Shown here piece by piece: positions 1-7,163 of a stretch of 10,444 nt of DNA (positions are counted from its first letter, which is position 1; the number at the start of each line of letters is the position of its first letter). The translations under genes and the position numbers were made by a program. This DNA comes from Phoronis ovalis (Eukaryota; Phoronida; Phoronidae). The notes below the pieces were generated by a model. The model searched no databases, was not told where the DNA came from, and saw only the letters and a program-made list of their open reading frames with translations. The DNA is taken from contig JAOXYB010063624.1 of NCBI GenBank assembly GCA_028565635.1, positions 1 to 10,444 of the forward strand, read 5' to 3'.

Positions 1-257
1 ACATACAAAGATGGCTTTACAAGTACAGAAACTACATCATATGATGGGCATCTGTCTGCACCCGCAGACCTCTTGTTATTCTTGTTCACATGGGTGAAGG
101 GCTTAGATAACAAACTAGTTTTTGATAAACCTCTGTATATATTAAATTATAATTCTTAGATCATTAGCTTAGTATAAAAAATAAGCAAAATACTTGATTT
201 TGTTTTTCTACACCATTTTCTTACTGCTTTTCGCTCTGACACTATCTCCTTTAATAG
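1..257 (+). other. 3' part of an upstream CCT6 intron
   Basis: This AT-rich stretch ends in the acceptor TTTAATAG just before exon 258-361. No further CCT6 exon is seen: the residues expected next upstream (a helix like VARTSLRTKVHAELAD in animals) are absent in all frames. It contains a perfect 12-bp palindrome (35-46) and a 6-bp hairpin with a 4-nt loop (54-59 with 64-69); I see no C/D boxes. Confidence 0.8.
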
Positions 258-361
258 GAAGTGGTTGATGCTGTTCTGTCAATTAAGAAAGAAGATGAAC
301 CTATAGACTTACACATGGTGGAAATCATGGAAATGCAACATAAAACTGACATGGACACAAC
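258..361 (+). CDS. CCT6: CCT6 exon a (residues 1-35)
   Basis: Acceptor AATAG, donor GTAAGT. It starts in phase 0 and ends two bases into a Thr codon. It encodes [11 protein letters not shown], then [18 protein letters not shown], matching the segment of animal CCT6 that leads into the apical domain (human AVVDSILAIKK and IMEMKHK). Confidence 0.93.
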
Positions 362-3300
362 GTAAGTGTTGATTCCGCATATAAATTAAGAATGAAACGA
401 TAACTTCTATATCCCATGTAAACTATTTCTTCATCATTTCATGAGGGACAAAGAAACATGGCACATAGAAATATGGCAAAAAAAAATTACCTCTTAAGTC
501 ATAAAAATTGAAATGTTAGATAGGTGCATTTTCTTGTTTCAGCTTGGTTAAGGGAATTGTAATGGATCACGGAGCCCGCCATCCAGATATGAAAAAGAGA
601 GTAGACAATGCATACATTCTAACATGTAATGTGTCACTGGAATATGAAAAAAGGTAATCATAATTTTAGTGTAAAGTTAACTCAAAGAAATAACCCACAT
701 TTTGGCACCGAATAATATCACTTCTCACAATGTATTCCTAATAACTAGAGCGTAATGTCTAGGAAAAGGTGTGGTAATTATAGCATGTAAGGGATTAATC
801 ACATGTTATTGTCAATCAAGTTACTATTTAATACAGACTTAAATATTGTTTCTTGCATGTATATGTAAGAAAGTACTAAAACAGAAGAAAAGGTGTCTCC
901 TGGAGGAAGGAATTTCTTCCAGAGCTGCTCTTGAACAACTCTCGTTTGATTTTCTAGCCGTTCGGCTCTCGTGGCTATGAATAACATTGTGAGGAGTGTG
1001 TATCTAGCATTAGTAAATGGATTAAGAAATAAAAAATATGCTTTTTGTACTGTTTTGATTTAATTTGGATAACACCTCTTGTAATTTTCATATTAGACAT
1101 TTTAATCAGTAATGACTAAGTAGCGTGCATCAATCTGGGATCTGTGTTGATAATGGTTACCACTTTTTCTGAGCCATTTTGGATCAAGCTGATTTATGTT
1201 ATCTTTACCTACTACTACTACAACAACAACAGCACTGTTAACTTAGTCTAATATTCAAAATTTTGTATGATGCTAGATGTTAATTGACATTTGGAAAAAA
1301 TAATACGATTTATATCTGCATTCTTTTTCGACATTTGTCAACTCAACTGGTAATATGTTGATGCAGACTATTCTAATTTCAGTGAAGTGAACTCTGGTTT
1401 CTTCTACAAAAGCGCTGTTGAACGTGAAAAGCTCGTGCAAGCTGAGAGAGCCTTCACTGACTCTCGTGTGCAGAAAATTGTCGACTTCAAAAAACAAGTT
1501 TGTGATGGAACAGATAAGAATTTTGTAGTCATAAACCAGAAGGTATGAAAGCAAGAAACCAGTATTGCAGTTAAATCAAATTTTTATAACTTCTAATTTA
1601 AGTGTTGAGGATGATATTGATATAACCGAGTCAAGTTGTATAAAAGCTTCCTCTGTGAAATACAGTAAGTGACGTGTAAGCAAAAGACACCTTACTACAT
1701 GTTGGGAATATCATAACTTGCTTTTGTTAGCAGAGCTTGCTTTTGTTAGAAATTGCTTGGTTGTTGAATTGTGGCTATTCTCCGGCTTTGTCATTTAAAT
1801 GTTTTTGGTTTCGACACATATGTACCACCACATATTTAGTTGTTTCATCTTGGAAACATGATAGTGCTCCTTTTGACTTGACAGTGATTAAGTGGTCACA
1901 CTGATGTACAGTTAACTAGAGGTTAATCTATGATGACCAAGTACCGTGCACCAATCAGAGAACTAGATTCTTTGTTGATAACGGTTACCACCTGGCTGAG
2001 ATAAGATTTAATACTAAAAGCTGATTCATTATTACACTTCGTGTTCATTGTTATAGCGTGTAATGTGCTACATGCTGAACAGGTAAAGTGTCTTTGTGAT
2101 TATTAGTCTAGTCTATAAATCTATTTTTGTACATGATATAACATGCACTTCTAAACTTTACTTAGTAAACAAATATTTATTATACAGGGTATTGATCCTC
2201 TGTCTTTGGATATGCTTGCGAAAGAAGGAATTGTAGCTTTACGACGAGCTAAAAGAAGAAACATGGAAAGGTAAGAGGATGGCATTTTTGTTAGGCCTAG
2301 ATCATATGTACTACACATAGTGACTTATGTTGACATCATCACTGCCTGTTATAAATAACCAATCCATGCAAACAGCTGTAGTAAATCTTCATCCAAAAAC
2401 AACGTGTCTGTATTTGAAGGAAATTAACTGCATACATTGTATGTAAATAATCAGTGTTAGAAAACTAAACTTGACATCAGCATAGCTCAGTGGATTAGTT
2501 CTTTAGCACCGATTTGATTATTTTATATATTACAGTATATCACTTGTCTTTGCTGTTCAGAATTTACCACATTTTTTTTTTTTATCAATAGACTGACTTT
2601 GGCTTGTGGAGGTTATGCCATGAATTCTGTAGATGATCTCACAACAGACTGCTTAGGACATGCTGGACTGGTTTATGAAACTGTACTGGTAAGTTACTCT
2701 ATATCATCCTATCATTTGAAACGGAAGTACTGTAAATAAAAAAGCACCAGCAATTTTTTTGTTGAAAATTAGTACCGTACCTGTGATGACCAAGTACCGT
2801 GCACCAATCAGAGAACTGGGTTCTTTGCTGATAACGGTTACCACATTGGCTGAGATACTATGAGGTAATATGAATAAAAACAAAGTGTTCATGATAATGT
2901 GTAAATGTACGGTTCCGTGTTTAACAACGTTGTTGTGTGGCACTGCAAAATATGACTGCATGAAATGATACTCGATTATTTTAATGTTTCAGGGAGAAGA
3001 CAAGTACACTTTTGTTGAGCAGTGTAAGAACCCTCTATCTGTCACTCTGTTACTTAAAGGTCCAAACAAGCATACTCTCACTCAGATTAAGGATGCAATC
3101 CATGACGGCCTAAGAGCTGTGAAGAATGCTATTGAAGACAGTAAGTGTAATCTTAATGACGACACATTGTATGTTGCATATTTATGTAATTATGAGTACA
3201 AAAAAATATGGTGACAATTGCCATGCAAGATGATTCAAAATACTGAGGACAAAAACTTGATAACATGGTTGCACCAATCAGCTGATTTTGTACTGCAAAT

Positions 3301-6126
3301 TATATGAATGTGATGACAAAAACTAAAGGCAACAAAAAGGTGTGAGATCTTGATGATCATAATTTGGTAAAACGATACCCAAATTGAATGGATTCTTTTC
3401 AATGCACAGTTTTTCTTGTGAGTTTGACAGGACCGTTGATTATGGGATAAAGTCGACGATGAGACAAAGTACTGTGCACCAATCGGAGAGGTGATAACAG
3501 TTTCTACTTTGGCCGAGACTGCAATAGTCTTTAAGTTGTAGTATTGTTAGGTTTTCACCTAATCAGTTGGCAGTCAAAACAAGTCCTTTAGGTCATTGCT
3601 TTCATATATTCTACAGTGTGCATTGTAGTTATATTAACAGAGCTTCGGGTGTTACCTGTATTTAGAATCAACCACTGATAGGACTGTAATATAAAGATAC
3701 TATTCTTTGTGCTACAGTATAATTAATATTTGGCATATGCAAGAGATTGTATGTTTAATTTTACAAACCTTGTGACTATAAAGCAAATGCTCACCGAAAG
3801 AAGTACTTTACCTATAATTTCACCTGTAGTAATGGAAAATGTTTTGGAACTAAGGAGCACTTAACTTCTCAGAAAATGCTTGGCTTGGACACCAATGTTA
3901 CAGGAAGAACAGCATTTGGATAGAACTAAACTTAGGATTTTGAATTGCTTTTTCAGAATCTGTTGTACCTGGAGCTGCAGCTTTTGAAATTGCAGCCCAT
4001 GCTGAACTAATGAAGTATAAGGAGACTGTTAAAGGCAGAGCTAGACTAGGTAACATGCTTTCTAAATCATATACACTTCCATAAATATTGATGTATGACA
4101 ACATTTTATAACTGCAACATTGTTACTAGATATAGAATTAAAAGCAACAAATATTGCGCAAACATGTAATATGTTATTTTTAGAAGGGTGGGGTATTTTA
4201 CTATATATAGAAACGTGATAACTAAATCTGCAAAATTGTTGTTAAAGAAGGCTTTTGCCTGTTACCAACATTTGTTTTAAAATTAAAATAAAACCATCCT
4301 ATTGACTACGTTTTTGAGGGCTTTCGTCCGTTAAACAACTTTTATTTTTGGTGTAGCCTCACAATATTATACAAACGTATTGCATCCATGATGACCAAGT
4401 ACCGTGCACCAATCAGAGAACTAGGTTCTTTGTTGATAACGGTTACCACCTTTGCTGAGATGCTATATGCTGTTACCAGTAGTGATTTAATATTCACATA
4501 TACAGATTAAAAGAAGTATTGTGTAAGCTTTCTTCTGGTAATCCAGTGAAAAACTTATCATAAACAAGTCGCGCATCAGTTTGAGTGAGAGATTGGGTAT
4601 TTTTGGACAATTTCCTATTGAAAACAGTTGTGAAAAATGATCTAAAAACAGGAGTTTCCTACTTATGATGCTGAACTATGTTTTTTGTCATATACAGGTG
4701 TTGCTGCATTTGCTGATGCACTGTTAATTATACCAAAAGTTTTGGCCCAGAATTCCGGCTTAGATGGACAAGAAACTCTGGTTAAACTTCAAGAGGAATA
4801 TGCTTCTTCTGGACAACCTGTAGGAATTGATTTAACCACTGGTAAGTATTTTTTCATAGTCTGTATAGATATCACACAACATGTTAGAATAATTCATCTG
4901 TTTTCACATTTTACTAGTTGTGTTTATGAAACTGATTACTGTTCTCAATTTTCATTTAATATCGTTATACCAATTTCCTTAAGTTTTATACTGGTCAGTG
5001 CTTAGACAACATATTTTATGTTTGTCTTCACTGGCCAAGAATATGCACAAGCACTGTTTTCCAATTGCTCCATAGTAAAATAATTTTGGATGCCTCACAA
5101 AAACTCATTTGAAGTAACATTGTCTTGGGTTTAGACTTCATAACTATTAATTTGATATCTCTTTTAGTATAGCGAATTATTCTTCAATCTTTATCCAAGT
5201 TAAACAGTATACTGTGATATCCATGAAAATGATGCATTGTGTTTTATAGGCGAGGTCCTGGTACCTGCAGATACTGGAATTTTTGACAATTTCAGAGTAA
5301 AAAGACAGCTTTTGCATTCTTGGTGAGTACTTTGATATAAGAACATTACTGTAGCGTATCAAAGTTTATAATTGCATGTTCCTGTAAATGAGGAAGTGGA
5401 CACATGCAGCTCAGGGCTGTTCCAATTTTAGTTGTACGGGGCCCGGGAGAGGGGTAAGGCACTTTTTAGATAACCCCGCAGCACAGAAGATATTTAATAT
5501 CATAGTACACACATTGTACATGAATTGATTAGAAATCCACCACCCATATTTCTTTTGTTGAAGTGCCTTCCCCCCCCCTTTAACTAAAAGCGGAACAGTC
5601 CTTACTAAATGCAACTAGTTACCAGGCCATTTTGTAAAAACAAATTCTTACTTGCTGCTATAGTAAGATAATCGAACATAACTTGCCTAGTTTGAATCCA
5701 TGCAGTACAGTGTAAAATTGCAGGTTAGTGATGTCTGCTACACTTATTGACATAATTTCCAAAACTTCTCTTAGTCAATAAAAATATGTTTTCCGTTGTA
5801 CTTGATGTTAATCTGTAAACTACCAAATATGGTACACCAATCAGAGAACACGATTCTTTGTTGATAACTGTTACCACCTTGTCGGAGAGAAATTGTAGAA
5901 CTACCTGTAAGGATTAAACTTAAAAAACATTGCCTGTATTTGCTTCTCAGGTTGTAACAAGAATAATGAAGCAGTTGTAGACTGATGAATGTTTGTATGG
6001 GATAATTGCTGAAAGATTTTCTTTGCCAACATATTCTTTATTTCTTATTTTAGCACTGTAATTGCATCAAACCTTTTGTTAGTGGACGAGATCATGAGGG
6101 CGGGTTTGTCGTCACTTAAAGGATAA
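258..6126 (+). CDS. CCT6: T-complex protein 1 subunit zeta (CCT6), 3' ten exons, 5'-partial
   Basis: This is a subunit of the hetero-oligomeric TRiC/CCT chaperonin, which folds actin, tubulin and many other cytosolic proteins using ATP. Exons join as 258-361, 543-653, 1383-1542, 2188-2270, 2592-2688, 2993-3140, 3957-4049, 4698-4841, 5250-5322 and 6054-6126; the sum is 1086 nt, or 361 residues plus TAA, in one open frame with GT-AG introns. The product is close to animal CCT6 throughout: [13 protein letters not shown] and [12 protein letters not shown] (apical domain), [34 protein letters not shown] (start of the C-terminal equatorial half), [17 protein letters not shown], and the tail [16 protein letters not shown]. 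Human CCT6A has about 531 residues, so roughly 170 N-terminal residues, including the first ATP-binding motifs, lie upstream. No exon for them is visible in 1-257. Residue numbers in the exon entries count from the first residue here. The paralogue level (CCT6A/B) applies only to vertebrates. The introns host snoRNA-like elements. Confidence 0.96.
543..653 (+). CDS. CCT6: CCT6 exon b (residues 35-72)
   Basis: Acceptor TTGTTTCAG, donor GTAATC. It carries the apical-domain hallmarks of the zeta subunit, [17 protein letters not shown] and [12 protein letters not shown]. It ends two bases into a Ser codon (AG|T) completed by the next exon. Confidence 0.94.
1109..1172 (+). pseudogene. Decayed C/D snoRNA-like copy in CCT6 intron 654-1382
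   Basis: It has the same order of elements as the better copies: a C-like box GTAATGA (1109-1115, one mismatch to RTGATGA), the guide-like core GCGTGCATCAAT, CTGG in place of the D' box (1135-1138), TTGATAA (1147-1153), the GGTTACCAC core, and CTGA (1169-1172). The guide core has two changes relative to copies 2 and 5, and no terminal stem is evident. It is probably an old or weakly functional family member. Confidence 0.5.
1209..1230 (+). repeat. Trinucleotide repeat (CTA)n followed by (CAA)n
   Basis: Four CTA units (1209-1220) run into three CAA units plus a C (1221-1230), in a CCT6 intron shortly downstream of the snoRNA-like copy. It is an ordinary microsatellite. Confidence 0.85.
1383..1542 (+). 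CDS. CCT6: CCT6 exon c (residues 72-125)
   Basis: Acceptor TAATTTCAG, donor GTATGA. It encodes [19 protein letters not shown], a charged stretch, then FVVINQK, matching the middle of the apical domain of CCT6. It ends in phase 0. Confidence 0.94.
1717..1749 (+). repeat. 14-bp direct repeat, period 19
   Basis: CTTGCTTTTGTTAG occurs at 1717-1730 and again at 1736-1749 in a CCT6 intron. This is a local tandem duplication with no visible coding or structural meaning. Confidence 0.8.
1925..2008 (+). ncRNA. C/D-box snoRNA candidate in CCT6 intron 1543-2187
   Basis: Box C is ATGATGA (1930-1936), the D'-like box CAGA (1956-1959), box C' TTGATAA (1975-1981) and box D CTGA (1996-1999). AATCT (1925-1929) can pair with AGATT (2004-2008) as a terminal stem. 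The segment before D' contains CCGTGCACC, complementary to the 18S rRNA site of SNORD32/snR40. It is nearly identical to the copy at 4382-4463. If real, it is released from the excised CCT6 intron and guides rRNA 2'-O-methylation in the nucleolus. Confidence 0.78.
2188..2270 (+). CDS. CCT6: CCT6 exon d (residues 126-153)
   Basis: Acceptor TATACAG, donor GTAAGA. It encodes [14 protein letters not shown], then [14 protein letters not shown], an almost invariant Arg-rich helix of CCT subunits. The last Arg codon is split AG|A across the intron. Confidence 0.94.
2592..2688 (+). CDS. CCT6: CCT6 exon e (residues 153-185)
   Basis: The acceptor ATCAATAG follows a run of 12 T (2572-2583); the donor is GTAAGT. 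It encodes [15 protein letters not shown], then [13 protein letters not shown]. It ends in phase 0. Confidence 0.94.
2777..2858 (+). ncRNA. C/D-box snoRNA candidate in CCT6 intron 2689-2992
   Basis: Box C is GTGATGA (2783-2789), D'-like CAGA (2809-2812), C' CTGATAA (2828-2834) and D CTGA (2850-2853). The guide core CCGTGCACC and the internal hairpin AGAAC/GTTCT between D' and C' are intact. The terminal stem is weak (GTA 2777-2779 with TAC 2856-2858). AGTACCGT occurs twice, once just upstream of box C (2771) and once inside the element. Confidence 0.73.
2993..3140 (+). CDS. CCT6: CCT6 exon f (residues 186-235)
   Basis: Acceptor TGTTTCAG, donor GTAAGT. It encodes [11 protein letters not shown], then [20 protein letters not shown] and the helix [12 protein letters not shown]. 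The Asp at the end of this helix is the position that in the chaperonin family helps hydrolyse ATP (family knowledge). The reading frame stays open past the donor for a short way, but the continuation does not resemble CCT6. Confidence 0.94.
3451..3520 (+). ncRNA. Shortened C/D snoRNA-like copy in CCT6 intron 3141-3956
   Basis: The C-like box is ACGATGA (3456-3462, one mismatch), the D' position reads CGGA (3484-3487), C' is GTGATAA (3491-3497) and the D position CCGA (3513-3516). AGTC (3451-3454) pairs with GACT (3517-3520). The guide core CTGTGCACC keeps most of the 18S complementarity. The D'-C' hairpin found in the other copies is deleted (about 14 nt shorter). The altered D box makes function less certain. 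Confidence 0.52.
3957..4049 (+). CDS. CCT6: CCT6 exon g (residues 235-266)
   Basis: Acceptor CTTTTTCAG, donor GTAACA. It encodes [17 protein letters not shown], then [10 protein letters not shown]. The nucleotide-contacting loop reads VVPGAAA where CCT6 usually has VVPGAGA, a Gly-to-Ala change worth checking. Confidence 0.93.
4382..4463 (+). ncRNA. C/D-box snoRNA candidate, best copy, in CCT6 intron 4050-4697
   Basis: This 82-nt element has a perfect 5-bp terminal stem, GCATC (4382-4386) with GATGC (4459-4463). Next to the stem lie box C ATGATGA (4388-4394) and box D CTGA (4455-4458). Internally it has D'-like CAGA (4414-4417), a 5-bp hairpin AGAAC/GTTCT, and C' TTGATAA (4433-4439). The D' guide contains CCGTGCACCA, which can form 10 continuous pairs (one G-U) with the 18S rRNA segment TGGTGCATGG. 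The fifth base before D' is the C that would select the same G as human SNORD32 and yeast snR40. A second conserved stretch before D (AACGGTTACCACC) has no target I can name. Confidence 0.8.
4698..4841 (+). CDS. CCT6: CCT6 exon h (residues 266-314)
   Basis: Acceptor CATATACAG, donor GTAAGT. It encodes [20 protein letters not shown] in the C-terminal equatorial domain, then [11 protein letters not shown] and GIDLTTG, matching human CCT6 closely. The first and last Gly codons are both split by introns. Confidence 0.95.
4987..5043 (+). other. 57-nt imperfect intronic hairpin
   Basis: In CCT6 intron 4842-5249 the arms 4987-5013 and 5017-5043 fold on each other. CTGGTCAGTG (4991-5000) pairs with CACTGGCCAAG (5029-5039, one G-U and one bulge). 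AGACAACATA (5004-5013) pairs with TATGTTTGTCT (5017-5027, one bulge). A small internal loop separates the two helices and the apical loop is 3 nt. It could be a pre-miRNA-like hairpin, a very short inverted-repeat element, or chance; the small loop argues against a standard miRNA precursor. This intron has no snoRNA-like copy. Confidence 0.55.
5250..5322 (+). CDS. CCT6: CCT6 exon i (residues 314-338)
   Basis: Acceptor TTTTATAG, donor GTGAGT. It encodes [15 protein letters not shown], then RVKRQLLHS. The final Cys codon is split TG|C. The first part is less conserved than the rest (human has GEPMVAAEVGVWDNY). Confidence 0.93.
5412..5603. mobile_element. MITE-like element with long terminal inverted repeats
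   Basis: The left end CAGGGCTGTTCC followed by TTTTAGTT (5412-5433) is mirrored at the right end (5582-5603). Further in, AAGGCACT (5456-5463) is mirrored by AGTGCCTT (5562-5569), so the arms are about 45-50 bp around a core of about 100 bp. The arms hold G-rich and C-rich runs that are foreign to the AT-rich intron. The 8-mers ATGCAGCT (5404-5411) and ATGCAACT (5609-5616) could be a degenerate 8-bp target duplication, as in hAT-type elements, but the right one lies 5 bp beyond the inverted repeat. There is no transposase; it is non-autonomous. Confidence 0.72.
5812..5886 (+). pseudogene. Decayed C/D snoRNA-like copy in CCT6 intron 5323-6053
   Basis: The middle is well kept: CACCAATCAGAGAAC, CAGA (5842-5845), TTCTTTGTTGATAAC with C' at 5861-5867, and GTTACCACCTTG. 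Both outer boxes are lost: the C position reads CTGTAAA and the D position CGGA (5883-5886). Without boxes C and D a snoRNP should not assemble, so this is read as a pseudogene of the family. A TTGATGT at 5802 could be a substitute C box but would lengthen the guide spacing. Confidence 0.55.
6054..6126 (+). CDS. CCT6: CCT6 terminal exon (residues 338-361 and stop)
   Basis: Acceptor TTATTTTAG. It encodes [17 protein letters not shown], then LSSLKG and TAA. The ending LSSLKG is at the same place as the natural C terminus of animal CCT6, so the 3' end of the coding region is complete. Confidence 0.95.
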
Positions 6127-6506
6127 CAAGATTTCATGAGTTAGCACAATTTCATAACTATTTGTGTATTTTATATTTATCAAGACGTATAAACTGTGTG
6201 ACGTTAACAAGTACAAGATAATAGGTGGCCTTGAAAATATATAGACTCCCACATCTTCTGTTCATTACTAGTACTGTACTGTATTTCTGCTGTTATGTTT
6301 TTGTCATTAATAGGAGCTTTTCTAGTTTCAATCCTCTTCCAATAGATATTGTGAGAAAATATGAGATCTGAGGATTAGTTTCTCGTCATAAAATCATTCC
6401 ATTTTTTTTACTGATAAAATGTCATCTACGTTCTCCGAGTTTATGGATGATTTAGGCAGAAGGTAAAATTAATTTTTGCAGCATTATGAATATAATTTTA
6501 TGCCAA

Positions 6507-6512
6507 AATAAA
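6507..6512 (+). terminator. Candidate poly(A) signal AATAAA for CCT6 (first)
   Basis: Canonical hexamer 381 nt after the CCT6 stop. Two more follow, so alternative 3' ends are possible; which is used cannot be read from sequence alone. Confidence 0.4.
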
Positions 6513-6639
6513 CTATTTTACATTGTAACCTATAAAGCCCCTTCCTGGTGAACATGAGAAACTGTTGTTACTAGATAGTTCTATTCTTGAGTGCTTTGAC
6601 AGATTTTGATTTGTGTAAAACCTGTTTTACAATGCAGCT

Positions 6640-6645
6640 AATAAA
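6640..6645 (+). terminator. Candidate poly(A) signal AATAAA for CCT6 (second)
   Basis: Canonical hexamer 514 nt after the stop. Two bases after it, 6648-6653 reads AATAAA on the opposite strand, so the site is a near-palindromic double-strand signal. Confidence 0.45.
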
Positions 6646-6700
6646 CATTTATTTGCAAATTCTTAACATATTCTTATTATCTTTGAATAATGCACATTGA

Positions 6701-6706
6701 AATAAA
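6701..6706 (+). terminator. Candidate poly(A) signal AATAAA for CCT6 (third)
   Basis: Canonical hexamer 575 nt after the stop; the last plausible one before the 3' region of the opposite gene. Confidence 0.4.
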
Positions 6707-7016
6707 AAATTAAGCATAATTACTCTCAGTTTAATTGGCAAAACATGCAGGCTTCCTAGGATACAAATGCAACATAAAACTCAACCACACAAAGAAAACA
6801 GTCTTCAAATATGATAATATGTACCTGTTTGTAACATTTCATTCCAATCATCTGTTACACTTAACATACAAATGTGGCAACACTATACTTTCACAACAAA
6901 TCTGCACTTGTACATGCTATAGTTTGTAAATAAAAAACTACACATTACAACTACTGCACTTCTAATCTAAATAAGCTACATTCAAATGTACATGTGATGA
7001 CTTACAATCTCTTAGC

Positions 7017-7022
7017 TTTAAT
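7017..7022 (-). terminator. Candidate poly(A) signal ATTAAA for the - strand gene
   Basis: On the - strand this reads ATTAAA about 140 nt after the stop codon at 7164-7166. Another ATTAAA lies at 6730-6735 and an AATAAA at 6648-6653. With the last one, the two gene ends would overlap. Confidence 0.35.
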
Positions 7023-7163
7023 AGCCGCATAACAAAATAGCTTATATATTTTTTAAACATAGTATAACAAGAAAATATAATTAAATTGCAAAATGAATTC
7101 AGCACCCATGATAACATTCTGCATAACTTTTGATTCCAAAATTAAAAGTCAGTTATATCTTGT

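Larger units (their letters stand above)
6127..7163. other. Shared 3' region of two convergent genes
   Basis: This AT-rich stretch separates the CCT6 stop from the stop of the - strand gene. It should contain both 3' UTRs. Short open frames here (for example 6735-6929 on +) have no recognisable protein character and are taken as chance. I see no RNA gene or element. Confidence 0.75.

Noticed and set aside
1202-1235. Trinucleotide run as a possible coding repeat
   Set aside because: It is flanked by stops in all + frames and sits inside an intron; it is a plain microsatellite.
2984-3214. Single-exon 76-residue open frame containing [13 protein letters not shown]
   Set aside because: It is a CCT6 exon read past both splice sites; the true exon is 2993-3140.
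5411-5614. Open frame on the - strand across the inverted-repeat element
   Set aside because: It covers the MITE-like insertion almost exactly and is explained by its inverted arms; it shows no transposase motifs.
6735-6929. Open frame of 64 codons in the convergent 3' region
   Set aside because: Low-complexity composition, no recognised motif, and a location in the expected 3' UTR of the - strand gene.
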